Assembly: GCF_003369915.1 (NCBI RefSeq)
Contig: NC_046677.1
Coordinates: forward strand, 21,470,913-21,534,912
Reading direction: 5' to 3'
From: Drosophila miranda
Lineage: Eukaryota; Arthropoda; Insecta; Diptera; Drosophilidae
DNA: 64,000 nt
Positions 45,328 through 58,347 of the stretch are shown here, one piece after another. The translations under genes were made by a program, and so were the position numbers. Below the pieces are notes generated by a model. The model had not been told where the DNA came from and did no database searches. It was given only the letters and a program-made list of their open reading frames with translations. Each line of letters opens with the position of its first letter. Within the stretch, counting starts at the first letter, position 1.

Positions 45328-48300
45328 TGGCAAAGATGGCATCGGGAGATCTTTCGCTGACCAGCACGAGCAGTCAAGAGGGTGAGTGGGTCCCTTGGTA
45401 ATGATTTCTATAGCTGTATTCTTGGTTTTTCCCGCAGAAGAAAGCTCAGAGTATGTGGGCTATGACAACACACTCCGTCCGCCGTCCAACTCCAGCGGCA
45501 GCACCACGGCCGCCAATATGGCCAACAACAACGGCCCCACCAAGGACGTCAACATCAACAGCACAGCCATTGTGGGGGTGTCCGGCAGCGGGCACGGGAA
45601 CGGAAAGAAGTACGAGCTGCTGCAGTCGCAGTACGAGGTGGCGGTACGGGAGCTGAGTACGCTACGGCAGCAGCACTCGCACACGAAGCGGCGCTGCGAG
45701 GAGCTGGCCACCGACCTCAATCTCTACCAGGAGCACTACGTGGCGGATAGCAAGAAGTTCACGGACATGGTGGAGGAGAGTGCGCGGCTCAAGCGCAAGC
45801 TGATCCTGCTGGAGAACCAGAGCCAGCAGAGCCAGAGCCAGAACCAGAACCAAAACCAGAATGGCAGCGCACAGGGAGCGTCTCAGGGTGCGGGCGGCAA
45901 TCCGTATTACTTCGGGAAAGCGTCCTCCTGCGATGGCAGCTGCAGCGACAAGCTGGCGGAGCTGAAGAAGGAGCGCAGCATGCTGGTGGTGGAGCGGGAG
46001 AAGTACAAGAAGTCGTACATTGAGCTGGAGAAGGAGCGCAACTACTACCGGGAGCGTGGCGATGAGAACCAGACGCTGAAAGTGCTGCTGTCCAAGGAGA
46101 CGAAGAACGTGGTCTCGCTCACCGAGGAGCTGAACCAGCTGCTCTCCGAGAAGGATAACGTGCTGCAGGAGACCCAGAAGATGTCCGACGACCTGGTGCT
46201 GGCCAACAAGGAGATCGAGCGTCTCAAGAAGGACGAGCAGCTGTGCCGTACCGAGATCAAGGCGCTGCAGCTGGCCAACGCCGAGCTAAAGAAGCGCGAT
46301 CTGCTCAAGTCGCGTGAGAGCTCCTGGTCGAAGGAGTTCTCCTCCAGCAGCAAGGAGGACAGCAAGGAGCTGGAGAAGCTGCGCAAGAGCCTGGAGAAAG
46401 CCCTCTCCGAAGTGGATCGGGCCGGCCAGGACGCCGATGAGGCGAAGCGGGTGCGCGACTGGGCGATCTCGCAGCGCGAGAAGATCGTCCAGGAGCGCGA
46501 CTCCGTGAAGACGCTCTGTGATAAGATGCGCCACGAGCGCGACAAGGCCATCTCCGACTCGCTGATGGCCATCCGCGACAGCGAGAAGATCAAGAAGCAG
46601 AAGGACGAGGCCCAGAAGAAAATCGACCTGCTGAAGGAGCAGCTGGAGAACCAGAACCTCGACAATTCCTCGCGCCGCAGCTTCCGCCTGAGCAGCTACG
46701 AGGGCGAGGACCTGCTCGAGATCGAGCTCTCCAACTATGACCATGCCGTCGATCTGGGCATCATCCTGGACGACAGCAACAAGCGGAAGCTCGTATGCGG
46801 CGTCACCAAGAGCTCGCCCGCCTTCGGCAAGCTCAAGATTAACGACGTTATCTGCAAGGTGAACAACATGGACTGTCAGTCCCTCTCCCGCCGCATGGTG
46901 CTCGACGAGATCCGCGCTTGTGCCCCGCGCAGCCTGCTACTCGTCTCCCGCACGCGCCACAGCAAGCGGCACCCGTACTCCGTGCAGCTAAAGACCCGCG
47001 ACCGGGACACCCTGCACGGCCTGCAGCTGGACATGGGCGTGTTCATAGCTAAGATCGAGCAGAACTCGCTGGCCTTCTACGAGCCAGAGCTGGATGTGGG
47101 CGACCGCGTGCTGAGCATCAACAACAAGTCCATGGACTCGGTGCAGTCCATCGAGGAGGTGATGCAGCTGCTCAACGACTCGCGCAGCGACAGCCTCAAC
47201 ATATTTGCCCTCAAGTACGTGCAGGATCAGATGCAGGTGCAGCAGGGCGGCGAGGGCCACTGCCGCATGACCACATCCTCGGCTCAGACCGACTCCATAG
47301 ACTCCATGCAGCAGCTGAGTGGTGGCGGTGGCGGTGGCGGTGGAAGTGGGGGTGGTGGTGTGACCAGTGCCAGCGGCGGTAGTGCCACCAAACATCCTTC
47401 GAAATTCGCAGACTTTTTCCTGCGAAAGCTTAAGTTCAGCAAGCCGGGCACACCGGACGATAACTTCGAGCAGGAGCACGATGATGCCATCGCCGCACTG
47501 GACTCGGTGCTCAGCGAGAACAGCTCGGAGAAGAGCAAGGAGAATCTCTTCAATCGCAAGAAGCGCACCAAGAAGGAGAAGGAGGCGGCCGCCAAGAGCA
47601 TGGGCACCTGGCCGCGGGCCAGCATCTCGCACGACAATCCCACCGGCACCATCGGTCAACGGGGCGGCGAGAAGAAGCGCGCCCTCATGTCCCTCTTCAC
47701 CGCCGGTCCCATTAACGTGGACAAGGACGATGATGTGGATGTCCATGCGGATGCTGTGGTGGGTCATGCGGCGCTCGACAAGCCGCTGCAGCAGCAGCTG
47801 CAGGATCTGCCGCCCCCACTCCCGCCACAGCTGTCCAAGCCGCTGGCGCACATCCGGAATGCCAATGGCAGCGCCATCAAATCGCATCCGAACCGCAACT
47901 CCAATCCCGTGAGCTCTGGGCCCTCGGCTCTGTTTCCTCCCTCCGTTGGGGGAGTGGGCGGCATGCCGGGGCATCCTGGGTATCCCTCTCATCCCCGCCA
48001 CTCGCTCTACGGCGGCACCATTTCTGCCGCGGAGGAGCCCCAGAAGCCGCTGCAGCGTGCCGCTCCCCTTATGGGAGCCAATGCCCGGGTGAAGATGCCC
48101 TCGCAGGACCGCTACGGAGCCCGGCCGCACAGCAACCATCGCTTCTCGCTAAACATCACGCCCAGCGGGGACTTCTACCAGCCCAAGACGAGCGGCCAGC
48201 AGGCGCAGCAGCAGGTTATGAACCCCAGTGCCGGCGGAGGAGGCATGGGCATGGGAATGGGCATGGGGATGGGTATGGGATCCGGGACTGGGACTGGACC

Positions 48301-51300
48301 TGGGCCGGCGGCAGGGGAGTTTCCCGTGCGAAAGCAGCAGATCTTCGATGTGTTCCATCCGCCGCCTCTGCCCAAGACCAGTGCCAGCTCCAGCTCCAAC
48401 TCCAATGCCGTCTTCATGCCCCTGAATCCGTCGCGGGGTGGCATGCCCTTGCATCCAGCCGGAAGCCAGCCGGCGGACGTGATTTCACTCAAGTCACAGA
48501 ACTCCATCGAGTCGATACTGTCCGCCAAGAGTCCGCCCATTAGCGAGTACAGCGTTTATCCCAAACGGCATGTGCCCATGCCGCAGGCGGTCAAGCATGT
48601 GCCCAAGTATCCCAGCGACAGCGAGAGCATTGGCTCTGGCATCCTCGGGATCGGCACGGGCATCTACTCGCAGCAGGCCAGCCACATCTCGGGCAACCGA
48701 CACACGCAGCTCTTTCCCACGTTCGCGCCCAGCGTCCAGGTTCTGCGCAACACGCGTCGCTCCAGTCCACTGACGCTGCCATCGCCGCCGCCACAGCCCC
48801 TGACCACGGTGGCCCAGCATGACAGCAGCAGTGCCATTGGCATACCCACAGACCTGGACTACCCGCATCCGCAGCAGCATCAGCATCATCATCAGCAGCA
48901 GCAACAACAACAGCACATGAATCCCCATCCACTGCCCCATGCGCTGCCGCCGTACCTGGACTACGGCCACCCGAGCCATCCCAGTCATGGCCCGTATCCG
49001 TATATGGGCGTAGGCGGAGGGGGTGGTGTCATCTACGAAGGCGGGACCTTCCCTCGGAAGAAGGACAACCAGAGACTGCGCATACCGTCCAACCCGAGCG
49101 TCGCCAGCAAGAGCAGCAGCATGGTGAAGAACAGCTCGGGCTCCATCGACCATCATTATGTCACAAGCATGGCTCCGGCCTCGTCGGCCTCCTCCTCGGA
49201 CCGGGCGCCCGTCTCTCTGATGAGCACGGCCATCCATGCCAGCTTCGGGGTGAGTGTGCCCGGAGGGGGAGCGGCGAACGGGGGAGCAGGCGGCGGCGGA
49301 AGTGGCCGTGGCTCGCCCATGCCTCAGGTGCACGTGGAGGTGCTCAGCCATGGGGCTGGGAGCGGCAGCAAACGGAGCTCCAATGTGCCTGCGGATTTTC
49401 TCTGCCCTGGAGACCTTAGAAGAGTCACCATCGACAAGCGCGACAAGTCGCTCGGTATCACAATTCAGTGCAACAACAACGGGGGCGGCATCTTCGTGTC
49501 GACCGTGGCTGACAAGAGTACCGCGATGCGTGCCGGTCTCCAGGTGGGCGATCAACTCTTGGAAGTGTGCGGCATCAATATGCGGGCGGCCACGCAGGAG
49601 ATTGCGGCCAATGTGCTGCGGCAGTGCGGCGACTCCTTCACCATGCTTGTCCAGTACAATCCGGAGAGTAAGCAGATCGAGGCGGCAGTCTCAATCACAC
49701 CCAACCTAATCCCAATCTCTCCCTTTGCAGAGTTCCCTTCGATGGAGTACGAGATGGGCACGCACAATCTGGAACCAGAATCTCCCCTCAATCACTCGGG
49801 CTCGCCCACGCCGCGAAACTCGCCGCGTCCACCGGCCCGCAGTGTCCTGGCTCCGCTGCCCCTGCAGCCGCTCACCCTCCTGCCGTCGGCAGCGGTGTCG
49901 TCCGGTGGCTCGCGAGCACCGCTCTCCCACCAGTCCATCAAGGATCAAAGCTTCACCGATAGCCTGGAGAACCAGTCGGACATCAGCAGCAGCCAGGACA
50001 TGCCCTCGTCGGCGGCCACCACAACGACGACCACAGCCTCGGCCACCTCGACCGTCTACGATGAGGACCCCAAGCCGGCATTGCCGCCGCCTCCCGTCTC
50101 CGTTCCAGCAGAGAGTACGTAGAGTCACTCCTATTCCTGTTTGACTAACCCATCAGGAAGCGTTTTCGGCTGCAAAATGTGTCGGGTTTTCGTTATTATT
50201 TCTCGAAGCTTCACTAATTTCATCAGCCTTGAAAATGTCTGGAGCCTGGAGTTCCTTGGATTTTTGGCGATGTGGAGGTTCTCTCACTCGACTCTCAAAC
50301 GCAACTTATATTCATTGGAAAGTCTTCTGTCATTGAGCTTCATGGTTTTACGATCCTCTTTGAGTGAGTCTCACGTGCACAGCAATAGAACAGGCAAGGG
50401 ACAAGAATAACGGACAGCGACACATAAGAGTACGACTGGGAAATACACAGCTATTTGAAGGATTCAGTTCCTGCACAGCCAACAAGTTCACTGAGTATTA
50501 TAAGCTTACGATCCGACATGTTGTGCGTGGGAGGTTCAGGGAATCCAGAGTCTACTGTGAGATCTTCAAGATCTACAACTTACAAACACCCAATCCGTAT
50601 TGTATGTGATACTAATTTGGATCCTTCTTCTTGCAGCTCTGCGGTACGTGACGCTGCACATGGACAAATCGAAGAACCTGGGCATCAAGCTGTTTGGCGG
50701 CAACAAGGTGGGCATATATGTGCACGACGTGGCGCCCGGCTCGCCCTCGGACCATGCCGGCATACGCAAGGGCGATCAGATTCTCGAGTACAATGGCGTA
50801 GACCTGAGCGGAGTCACCGCCGAGCAGGCGGCCAACGAGATCTCCAAGCTCACGGACACCGTCACCATGCTGGTGCAGAACAAGCTGCACAGTAAGCACT
50901 CCTCCACTCAACTGTGTGACCCCCTTATTAACTCCCATTTTCTTATCCGCGCAGCACTTAAGCAAATAAAAGACGAGCCGGGTGATTCGTTCTACATACG
51001 CGTTGGGTTTGATCGGATCGGAGAGCTGAACGAGGACGATTTGCGCTTTGTGAAGGATGAGGTGCTGTATGTGGACAATACGGTTTTCAATGGCACCTTT
51101 GGTCTGTGGAGAGCCTGGAAGCTGGACGCCATGGGGCATCGCAAGGAGTGCGGCATCATACCCAGTCAAATGAAGTGCGTAGCCGATTATCGCCGATTAA
51201 TATCTTCCATAACTATATGTATGCCATCGGTATTGTCTTGCAGAGTGGAAGAGGAGCTGCGCTCGGGCGAGGTGGTCGACTGTGATACGGGTACCGCGCG

Positions 51301-52218
51301 ACGCGGCAGCACCTCAGCTCGGCGTTCGTTTTTTCGTCGCAAGAAGAACCAGCGCAGCTCGTCCCGCGACTCCACGGAGATTGCCAGCTTCAGCAATACG
51401 CAGCTTAGCTTCTTTCCGGACCTAGGCCTACTCAACGACGATGGCGGGGCCCTGAGCTATCAGCGTGTGGAGCTCTTGGACTGTAAGTTGTCTTCCCACC
51501 TCTAAAAGGGGATCTAACATTGTCTTCATGTCACGTAGCGCCCACACGTCGTCCTGTACTGATCATTGGACCGTTGTCCGAGTGCCTGATGGATCGCCTC
51601 ACCATTGACTTTTCCAACTTGTTCAAACTGTGCGAGGTGACGGCCATGGACTGCTCGCAAGAGGCCATGGAGGAGGGTCTCAAGGAGAACATCTTCGTGG
51701 ACTATCGCCGGCGTGGCAACAAGTTCGAGTGCACCACCGTGGAGGCCATCAGCAATGCCTGCAAGAATGCAAGTGGACCACCCATAATTTTTCGGTTAGC
51801 TTTTGTAATGGTAGAGTTCTTCCCTTAGGATCGACGTCACTGCATCCTGGATGTGTCGATCTCGGCCGTTGAGCGGCTCCAGCGGCTGCAGATCTATCCG
51901 ATTGTCCTTCTGCTGCGTTTCAAGTCCGCCAAGCAAATCCGCGATATCCGTGATTTTGGCACTGACAAAATCTCGGCCAAGGCGGCCAAGGAGATGTACG
52001 AGCGGGCCATGAAGCTAGAGACTGACTACAAGCAGTACATATCAGGTGGGATTCCAGAGTGTGTTCTTGCCTCCCCAACTTTGTGTGACTCTTGTTTGTT
52101 GTTGTTTCTTGCAGCCGTCATACCCGGCGTGAGCATCAAGCACATGTGCACTCAGATCAAGGATGCCGTCGACAAGGAGCAAGACAAGCTGCTCTGGGTG
52201 CCCGTCTCGAGTGGCTGA
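45327..52218 (+). CDS. dlg5: Discs large 5, MAGUK scaffold
   Basis: Nine coding exons: 45327-45381, 45438-49667, 49731-50114, 50637-50891, 50955-51174, 51244-51482, 51539-51768, 51829-52045, 52115-52218; 1977 aa, all phases compatible. Starts MAKMASGDLSL. A long coiled coil covers about residues 75-430, PDZ1 about 443-525, PDZ2 about 531-615. A low-complexity linker follows (glycine run near 645-660, Met-Gly repeat, His/Gln run), then PDZ3 about 1345-1430, PDZ4 1557-1640, SH3 about 1645-1710, and a guanylate-kinase-like domain from about 1797 to the end. Dlg5 organises junctional and polarity complexes at the membrane; MAGUK GUK domains bind phosphoprotein partners rather than acting as kinases. 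The intron at 51769 is GC-AG. Introns at 49668, 50892, 51175 and 52046 are multiples of three with no in-frame stop. Housekeeping promoter upstream. Confidence 0.95.
50115..50636 (+). other. dlg5: dlg5 intron 4 (522 bp)
   Basis: GTACGT donor, TTCTTGCAG acceptor. No exon or repeat inside is supported. Confidence 0.8.
51769..51828 (+). other. dlg5: GC-AG intron of dlg5
   Basis: The exon ends ...GCCTGCAAGAAT and the intron starts GCAAGT and ends CCCTTAG. The only donor giving the conserved reading NACKN-DRRHC in the guanylate-kinase domain is this GC site; the nearby GTGGAC would shift the frame. Confidence 0.85.
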
Positions 52219-53290
52219 TGCCAGCACGGATTTCACACATAGTTTCCTAGATTTAGTTTACGCTAAGTGCCCGAGCCTAGTATTTTGCAATGCGTATCAA
52301 TATTATCAAGTTTGTATTCGTTTCGTTCAACGCAGAGTATTCTATGGTCGTCCGTCGATTTTCAACTGCAGCAAGGATGTTGCTGCATTTTAGGGCGCGG
52401 TATTTCTACTTGTTTCTTGTCTCCGTCAATTAATTTATGTACTATATCTATTTCTAGTTCGTTAGCTGTAGCCAAGTATGTTCTTTATGTTTGGTCTGTC
52501 TGTAAAGTTCTCTCCCTCTCTCTCTCTGAATCGGAAGGGGGTTGTCCACAATTTATATATCATGCTATTTATATAACTGGAAGGATGTCTGCAAGGCGTC
52601 CAAACTACATATGTAATTGCTCTACTTGTCTGTTTTTATGCAATCAAATTATTATTATGTATTTGTAAGTACATAAACCTTTATCCTATACACCTATGGA
52701 CCAATCAAGTGGCAATAGAGAGTTTTGGCTTTAACCCGTTCAACTGTTCAACTGTTTAACTGTGTATATTAAATAGTCCCCCCTACTCCCCCTCTAATCG
52801 AATGCGATATATTTCGAGCTTTACTACTTATCTGTCGTGTGTGCCTCTGTCGATCCTGACAATCAGAACAGTCGGCTGCTAGTTGTGCAACATTAAAAGT
52901 TTTATTCGATGAACAATGTTATTGATTGATTGATTGATTGATTGATTGGGTGTTTACAAAATGACAAACAAAATAAAAACGCTATCACTAGCCGTAGGTG
53001 GTAATCGGTTAAGCTGTAATGAATTCAAATGATTGAAAAGAAACCAACCCTTTCTACACATAAATACAATTTATATAAATCTAATTTATCATACCCATAT
53101 GTTGTATGCCTTAAACATTATAGATTATGTATATATATATTTATATATATATATATATCAACGTATTAAATACATTAAAGTCTATTTTATATATACATAC
53201 ATACGTAAGCATTCTACATATACAATCTATATATGATCGATCGCATACATTTTTGCAATAAATATTTTTCCAAAATGCCTCCGCTTCTTG
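52219..53290 (+). other. dlg5: dlg5 3' UTR
   Basis: AT-rich tail with AATAAA at about 52969 and about 53259 as candidate poly(A) signals, an (ATTG)7 microsatellite at 52921-52948, and TA-rich sequence at 53125-53158. The convergent spz4-like gene's 3' UTR occupies the stretch before 53719. Confidence 0.6.
52921..52948. repeat. (ATTG)7 microsatellite in the dlg5 tail
   Basis: Seven perfect tetranucleotide units. Confidence 0.9.
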
Positions 53291-53718
53291 CTCTATGTTC
53301 TAGAAAATGTTATGGCCACGGCTTTGATATATTCCCAATCAGTATATGGTTAGAATTATTGGTAACTTAACCTAAAGAGATATATATTTTACGAGTATAA
53401 ATAAGTAAATTAAATACCATCGGACACGGCTCGAGGGCCGCGATATGTTCAAAAAGTATTTCAAGGTACATTCGCTCTTCAAATTGTTGGCTATATCGGG
53501 CATTATGTCGGCCTATATTTACAAAGACATAATGCCACGCTTAAACGATAGTCTTAATGCTATTATTATGCTAATAAAATGGGGGGTTAATGTAGCTCTT
53601 AGACTAGATAGAAAGTGAGACTGAAAGATCTTGCGGGGATGCTCTATATATATCTAAAAACCTATTCATCTACTGTACATTTAATGGATCTACTGTTTGC
53701 AGATTCCATCTCCAAGAA
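53291..53718 (-). other. spz4: Probable 3' UTR of the spz4-like gene
   Basis: AT-rich DNA downstream of the stop at 53719 on the minus strand. The boundary with the dlg5 tail is unresolved. No other gene seen. Confidence 0.45.
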
Positions 53719-56700
53719 CTACCCCTCGAAGAAGTCGAAATCATCGCGTGGTCTATACCACTCCTCGGTGGCATGGTCGTAGATGGCTCGCTGCACCTCC
53801 GCCTCTGCGGCTTCTATGGGGTCCGACCTCAGGTCCATCCGCTCCTGCGGTGCATCGAAGCTACTGTCGGAGCGCGGACTGCGGGAGGTGGCGCGGAACT
53901 CCATTGGTATGTTGTAGCACTTGCAGATGCAGCTGGAGGGGAATCGGAACCAGTCGGAGAAGATGCCGCGGCACTCGTTGTGCGGGTCGTAGGCGAGCAG
54001 ACGGTGGAGGCGGTACTGCTGCTCGCAACGGCATCCATCCCGGCAGAACATCTGCTTGAACTCCTGGGTGCACTTCTCCCAATGGACGTACTGCTCGAAC
54101 GGATACAGATTGAGCAGGGCCAGGACCTCGCCGCGTGTGTTGTTCGCCCAGAAGGGGGCCACCACCTCATCCTTCACCGGACAGGCATTGCTAATGAATG
54201 GAATTAAATTAGAGATAGGGATTAGCTTCATTCCAGATCAGACTTAAGATTGGACCTACACTCCGCGCATGTTGCTGCTCACCGCCACCGGCTCCTGCTT
54301 CATGGCATCCTGGAAGAGTTGACTTTCACGCACCAGTCCCGCTTTTGTTGCGGCTCCTGCCTGAGCTGGAAAAAGACCTGGACCTTGACCTGGACCTTGA
54401 CCTGGACCTTGACCTGGACCTGGACCTTGACCTGCAGCTGGCGTTGGCGCTGATGTGGTGCTTGTGGTCAGTGGCCTACGCTGCTTTTCCGGACTGAAGC
54501 CTGTCGACGAGCCCGAAAAGAGGGCGGCAAAGCTAACGGGCGTGGTCACCGAAGGAGAGATCGCAGGCGAGGATTTGGTCGCATTGCGTCTGATCAGCAC
54601 AGTGGCAGTGGTGGTTGGAGCCGCTGTGGTTGTCGTCGTGGGAACTGCCCTCAGAGTGGCCGATATGGTGGAGGGCTCTGCTGGCTTTCTTCTGCGACTG
54701 GCCGTGGCCGATGAGCTCTTGTTGGGCCCTGCGGTTGGCCTGAGAGTCGTGGGTGTCGGTGGATCCGCCTTCACCTCGCTGCTGAGATTCCGCAATCCCA
54801 ACTGAGGCGATTCGATGATTTGGATGTTGTCTCCAGTGCCTGCACTGCCTGGCGACGGCGTGGTGCTGGTGGTCGTTGAGGTCGCAACCTCGTAGACACT
54901 ATTCGAGTCCGGGTTTGGAACTACTGCGGGATTCTCAAGAGGTGGAGCAGCTGTTGTGCTCGTACTGGATGAAATCGAAGAGGATGTGGGGGCAGATGTG
55001 GTTGTGGTCGAGGTGGATGCTCTGTCGGTGGTACTGGTGGTGGGTGGAGCCTCCGTTGTTGTCGTTCCCCTTGTAGTCGTGGTCGTAGTTGTGGAAACGG
55101 GTCGGAAGTGCGGCTCCATGAGCACATCATTCCCTTTGTAGCTCACAAAGTCATCCCGATCACGATCACGATCCCTATCCCGATCGCGACCATGCATCAG
55201 ATACTTGGCACTGCGACGTCCTCCGTCCTTACTATATCGCTCCGCCGCGTCCTCTATATCATCCTCATCCACCTCGTTGTTCTGGATCTCATCGCGCAGT
55301 ATGGAGATGTGTCGCACATCCCCGTACATGCGCTTCATCAGTCCCTGGTTCTCATGCACGAACCGACGGACTGCATGCCAGGGATATGCGGTTCCGGGCA
55401 GGTGGCAGAAGGCCTGCTTCCCCAGATCGCAGGGAATGGACGCCAGCATTTGGGCCCGGCCGCGACGCGACATCTTGCCATTGGGAGTGCAAGAGTTGGC
55501 CGAGTCGAAGCCGAATCCTGTGGCGACAATGGGAAGGGCTACCATTACGATCAGCAATAGACAGAGGATGGCATCGTCCTGTGAGTGTGGAATATTTTAA
55601 AAGAAAATGAATACAAACTCTTTAATGTTACACTAAAAATGTATAGCAAAGTTTTTTGGATTTCAGATCGCCTTTACATTGATATCTTCAATATCTAACG
55701 GCTTTTTATAGTTATTTCTGCGAACAACGCCTAGAAATAAGTGAATTAATTCATTCAATCCTAGAATTGAATCCATATTTGATACATTCCATTGGTTTTG
55801 AATGCTCTGTTCAATAAATGTTGTGAATATATGAACATTTCTAAGAAGATACCCCTACAATGATATCCCACAGCTGTGCTCAGGTTTTTACATTCTGAAA
55901 ACTTTTCTGAAGCCTTTTCCATGATGACTTCAAATTTGTTTGCTTTTGGATGGCCCAAACGATGCATCTGCTTGGCTGAAGAGGAAATCTTAATTGAAAT
56001 GAGAATCGAGTGGATGTCGCTGATAAGCAAATGGCGTGACGCTAAAACTCTCTTTTTATTGGCCTGGGAAGTGGGAGAATGCCAGGGACTGGAGTCGAAT
56101 GGGGGCTCAGTGCACCTGGCTCTCACTCGGGGCAAACAAATTGTCTCTGTCTGCCGTGACGCCGTCACGAGGCAGAGAGTCACTCCCAGAGCCGGTAGAA
56201 AATCAAATTTTACTTTCACGCAAAGCCAACTCTGGACAATCACAAGTCATAAAGATGATCGATGTGCATTTGCATGCCACTGCAACGGGCAACCGACAGA
56301 CTGCATCTGGAGAGATAGATAGTTAGAGAGGGGGAGAGGGAGAGAGGGTGCGACTGGTTGCACCAACAAAGCGAGTGAGTGAGTGGCCACCGGGCAACCG
56401 GCGGAAGACGACCGACAGCTGGCCGGCCACTGCTGGCAGCCGGCAAAGTGAAATGCAAAGAGCAATCAAAAGCGAAATGGGTTACCCAAGTAAAAGTAAA
56501 TTGCGGCACAGGCCGTCGCGTTGCCCGTACAAGTCCAACCGCAACGCCGCAACGTCGCGACGATGGAAAAGCCCAGGCATTTCCCCCTGCTGGCTGTGGA
56601 GGCCCTTTCAACTTTCCTTTTCTGTTGCACAATTGTTGGCAACGGTTCAGTCCTCGTTGGCCAGAGCCAAAGCCAAAGCCAAAGCCGCTTTATATAGGAT

Positions 56701-58311
56701 AAATATGTAGGGACCAGGCCTGTCTCTCTCTCTCTCTCTCTCTCTCTGGGGGAACCGGTTCGTGGCCCAAAAATTGATATGCATTCAGTTATCGCCTATG
56801 CCCGGACTCGCATTCGTACTGGTATATATTATATGCCGCATATTGTATGTGAGTATCGATAGCCAATGATTCACTCGCCCTGCCGAAAAGAAAGTGTTCG
56901 GGTCCCTTGTGGCTTTCTTGGCGGATGTGGATCGATCCCAAAGTGCGAACTTTACACGCTTAAACACCACGCGATTGGGTTATGTCATCTGTCATCAGTC
57001 CTCCGGGGGCTTGGGGAAAATTCCAGCCTCCTGATTAGCATATATAAACACTTGACATTGGGTCAACACGATTGGGCTGGGTTGGGTTGAATCTATTTCG
57101 TAACAGTTTTCTGAACATTCGTTTCTTTGTTGAAGGGAACCATTAATGGGGAAACAGTTTCAGTTTTATTTGGGGCCAATTCGTTGTTGTTTTTATGGGA
57201 CATAACAACAAATCTACTCATAGTGAATACACAGTAGTGGCAGATCACCAAACTAGCCTTTTGGGATCGACACCAGAGTACAAAGTGATCAGTAAGGGAC
57301 AGCCCTTCGATTGGGATTATTCTTCCCAGAATGTGATTCAATAAACCGATCATCTATTGTAATTCTAATATGAATAATGGCATGCCACAGCCTGTCTGTG
57401 AAAAGCAATATGAATGGCAGACTATTATTCGCATTCCTTCCCACAATGTGGGGCAAATATTTATAATGAGCTTCTTTAGAGAACCACTTCAATCAAGTGA
57501 TTTGCAGTACCTCCTCCACGTTGGGCAATTATAATGAGAAAGTGATCTGATCCAGTGATGATTGGATTATCGGGGATGAGACCGCAAGATGGGTGCGAAG
57601 CAAATGGCTCTAGCTCTGGCTCTGTCTCTCTTTCGAACTAATTTGTGTTGAAAACCGAATCAGGTCAAACCGACAAAGACAAATGCGAGTGCCGCCGTTG
57701 CCAGACCGCAAGATGATGAAGCCGAAGCCTGAAATGGAAAGCAGAATTACTTTCGCTTTGTTTGGCCAGGGTATCTGCGATCGGTGGTAGCATTATCGTA
57801 GTGTCGATTGTCATGTGCAGCAAGACAATTAAACTGAATCTCATGCAGCCGCGGGTGAGGCGACTCGAGTCGAGTCGAGTGGAGTGGAGGGGAGTGGAGT
57901 GGAGTGGAGTCGAAACGGGTCCATAGATCTATGGCTATGGGTATGGCTATGGCTATTCATTAACATTGTCATATTTCTTGGAAGCGGCATTGGCCAGAGG
58001 AGGCCAGAAGGAAATTGGAGCAAGTGCTGCTGCTGTGGCTGCTTCTGTGGCTGTCAGCAGTCCGAGTCGGTGAAACAAATCAATATGTCCAATCAGCCGT
58101 GAGAGCTCGCCAGTGCAGCATCAGTGCAGCATCAGTGCAGCATCAGTGCAGCAGTGCAAATGGGCATTAAGTCAACTCGCATCGAGGAAGACATTTGTCA
58201 ATCGGAGACGCTGATGCCGAGCTGTCGCCAGAGAAATGTATTGCAACACTTTAATGTGTCAGCGACTTTCTACGAAAACCAACCAGATGGGGAGGACAAG
58301 GCAGCATCAAT

Positions 58312-58347
<36 letters not shown>

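Noticed and set aside
46988..48139. Long minus-strand frames within dlg5 (also 48494-49555)
   Set aside because: Antisense shadows of a biased coding exon; no start or splice context and no recognisable protein.
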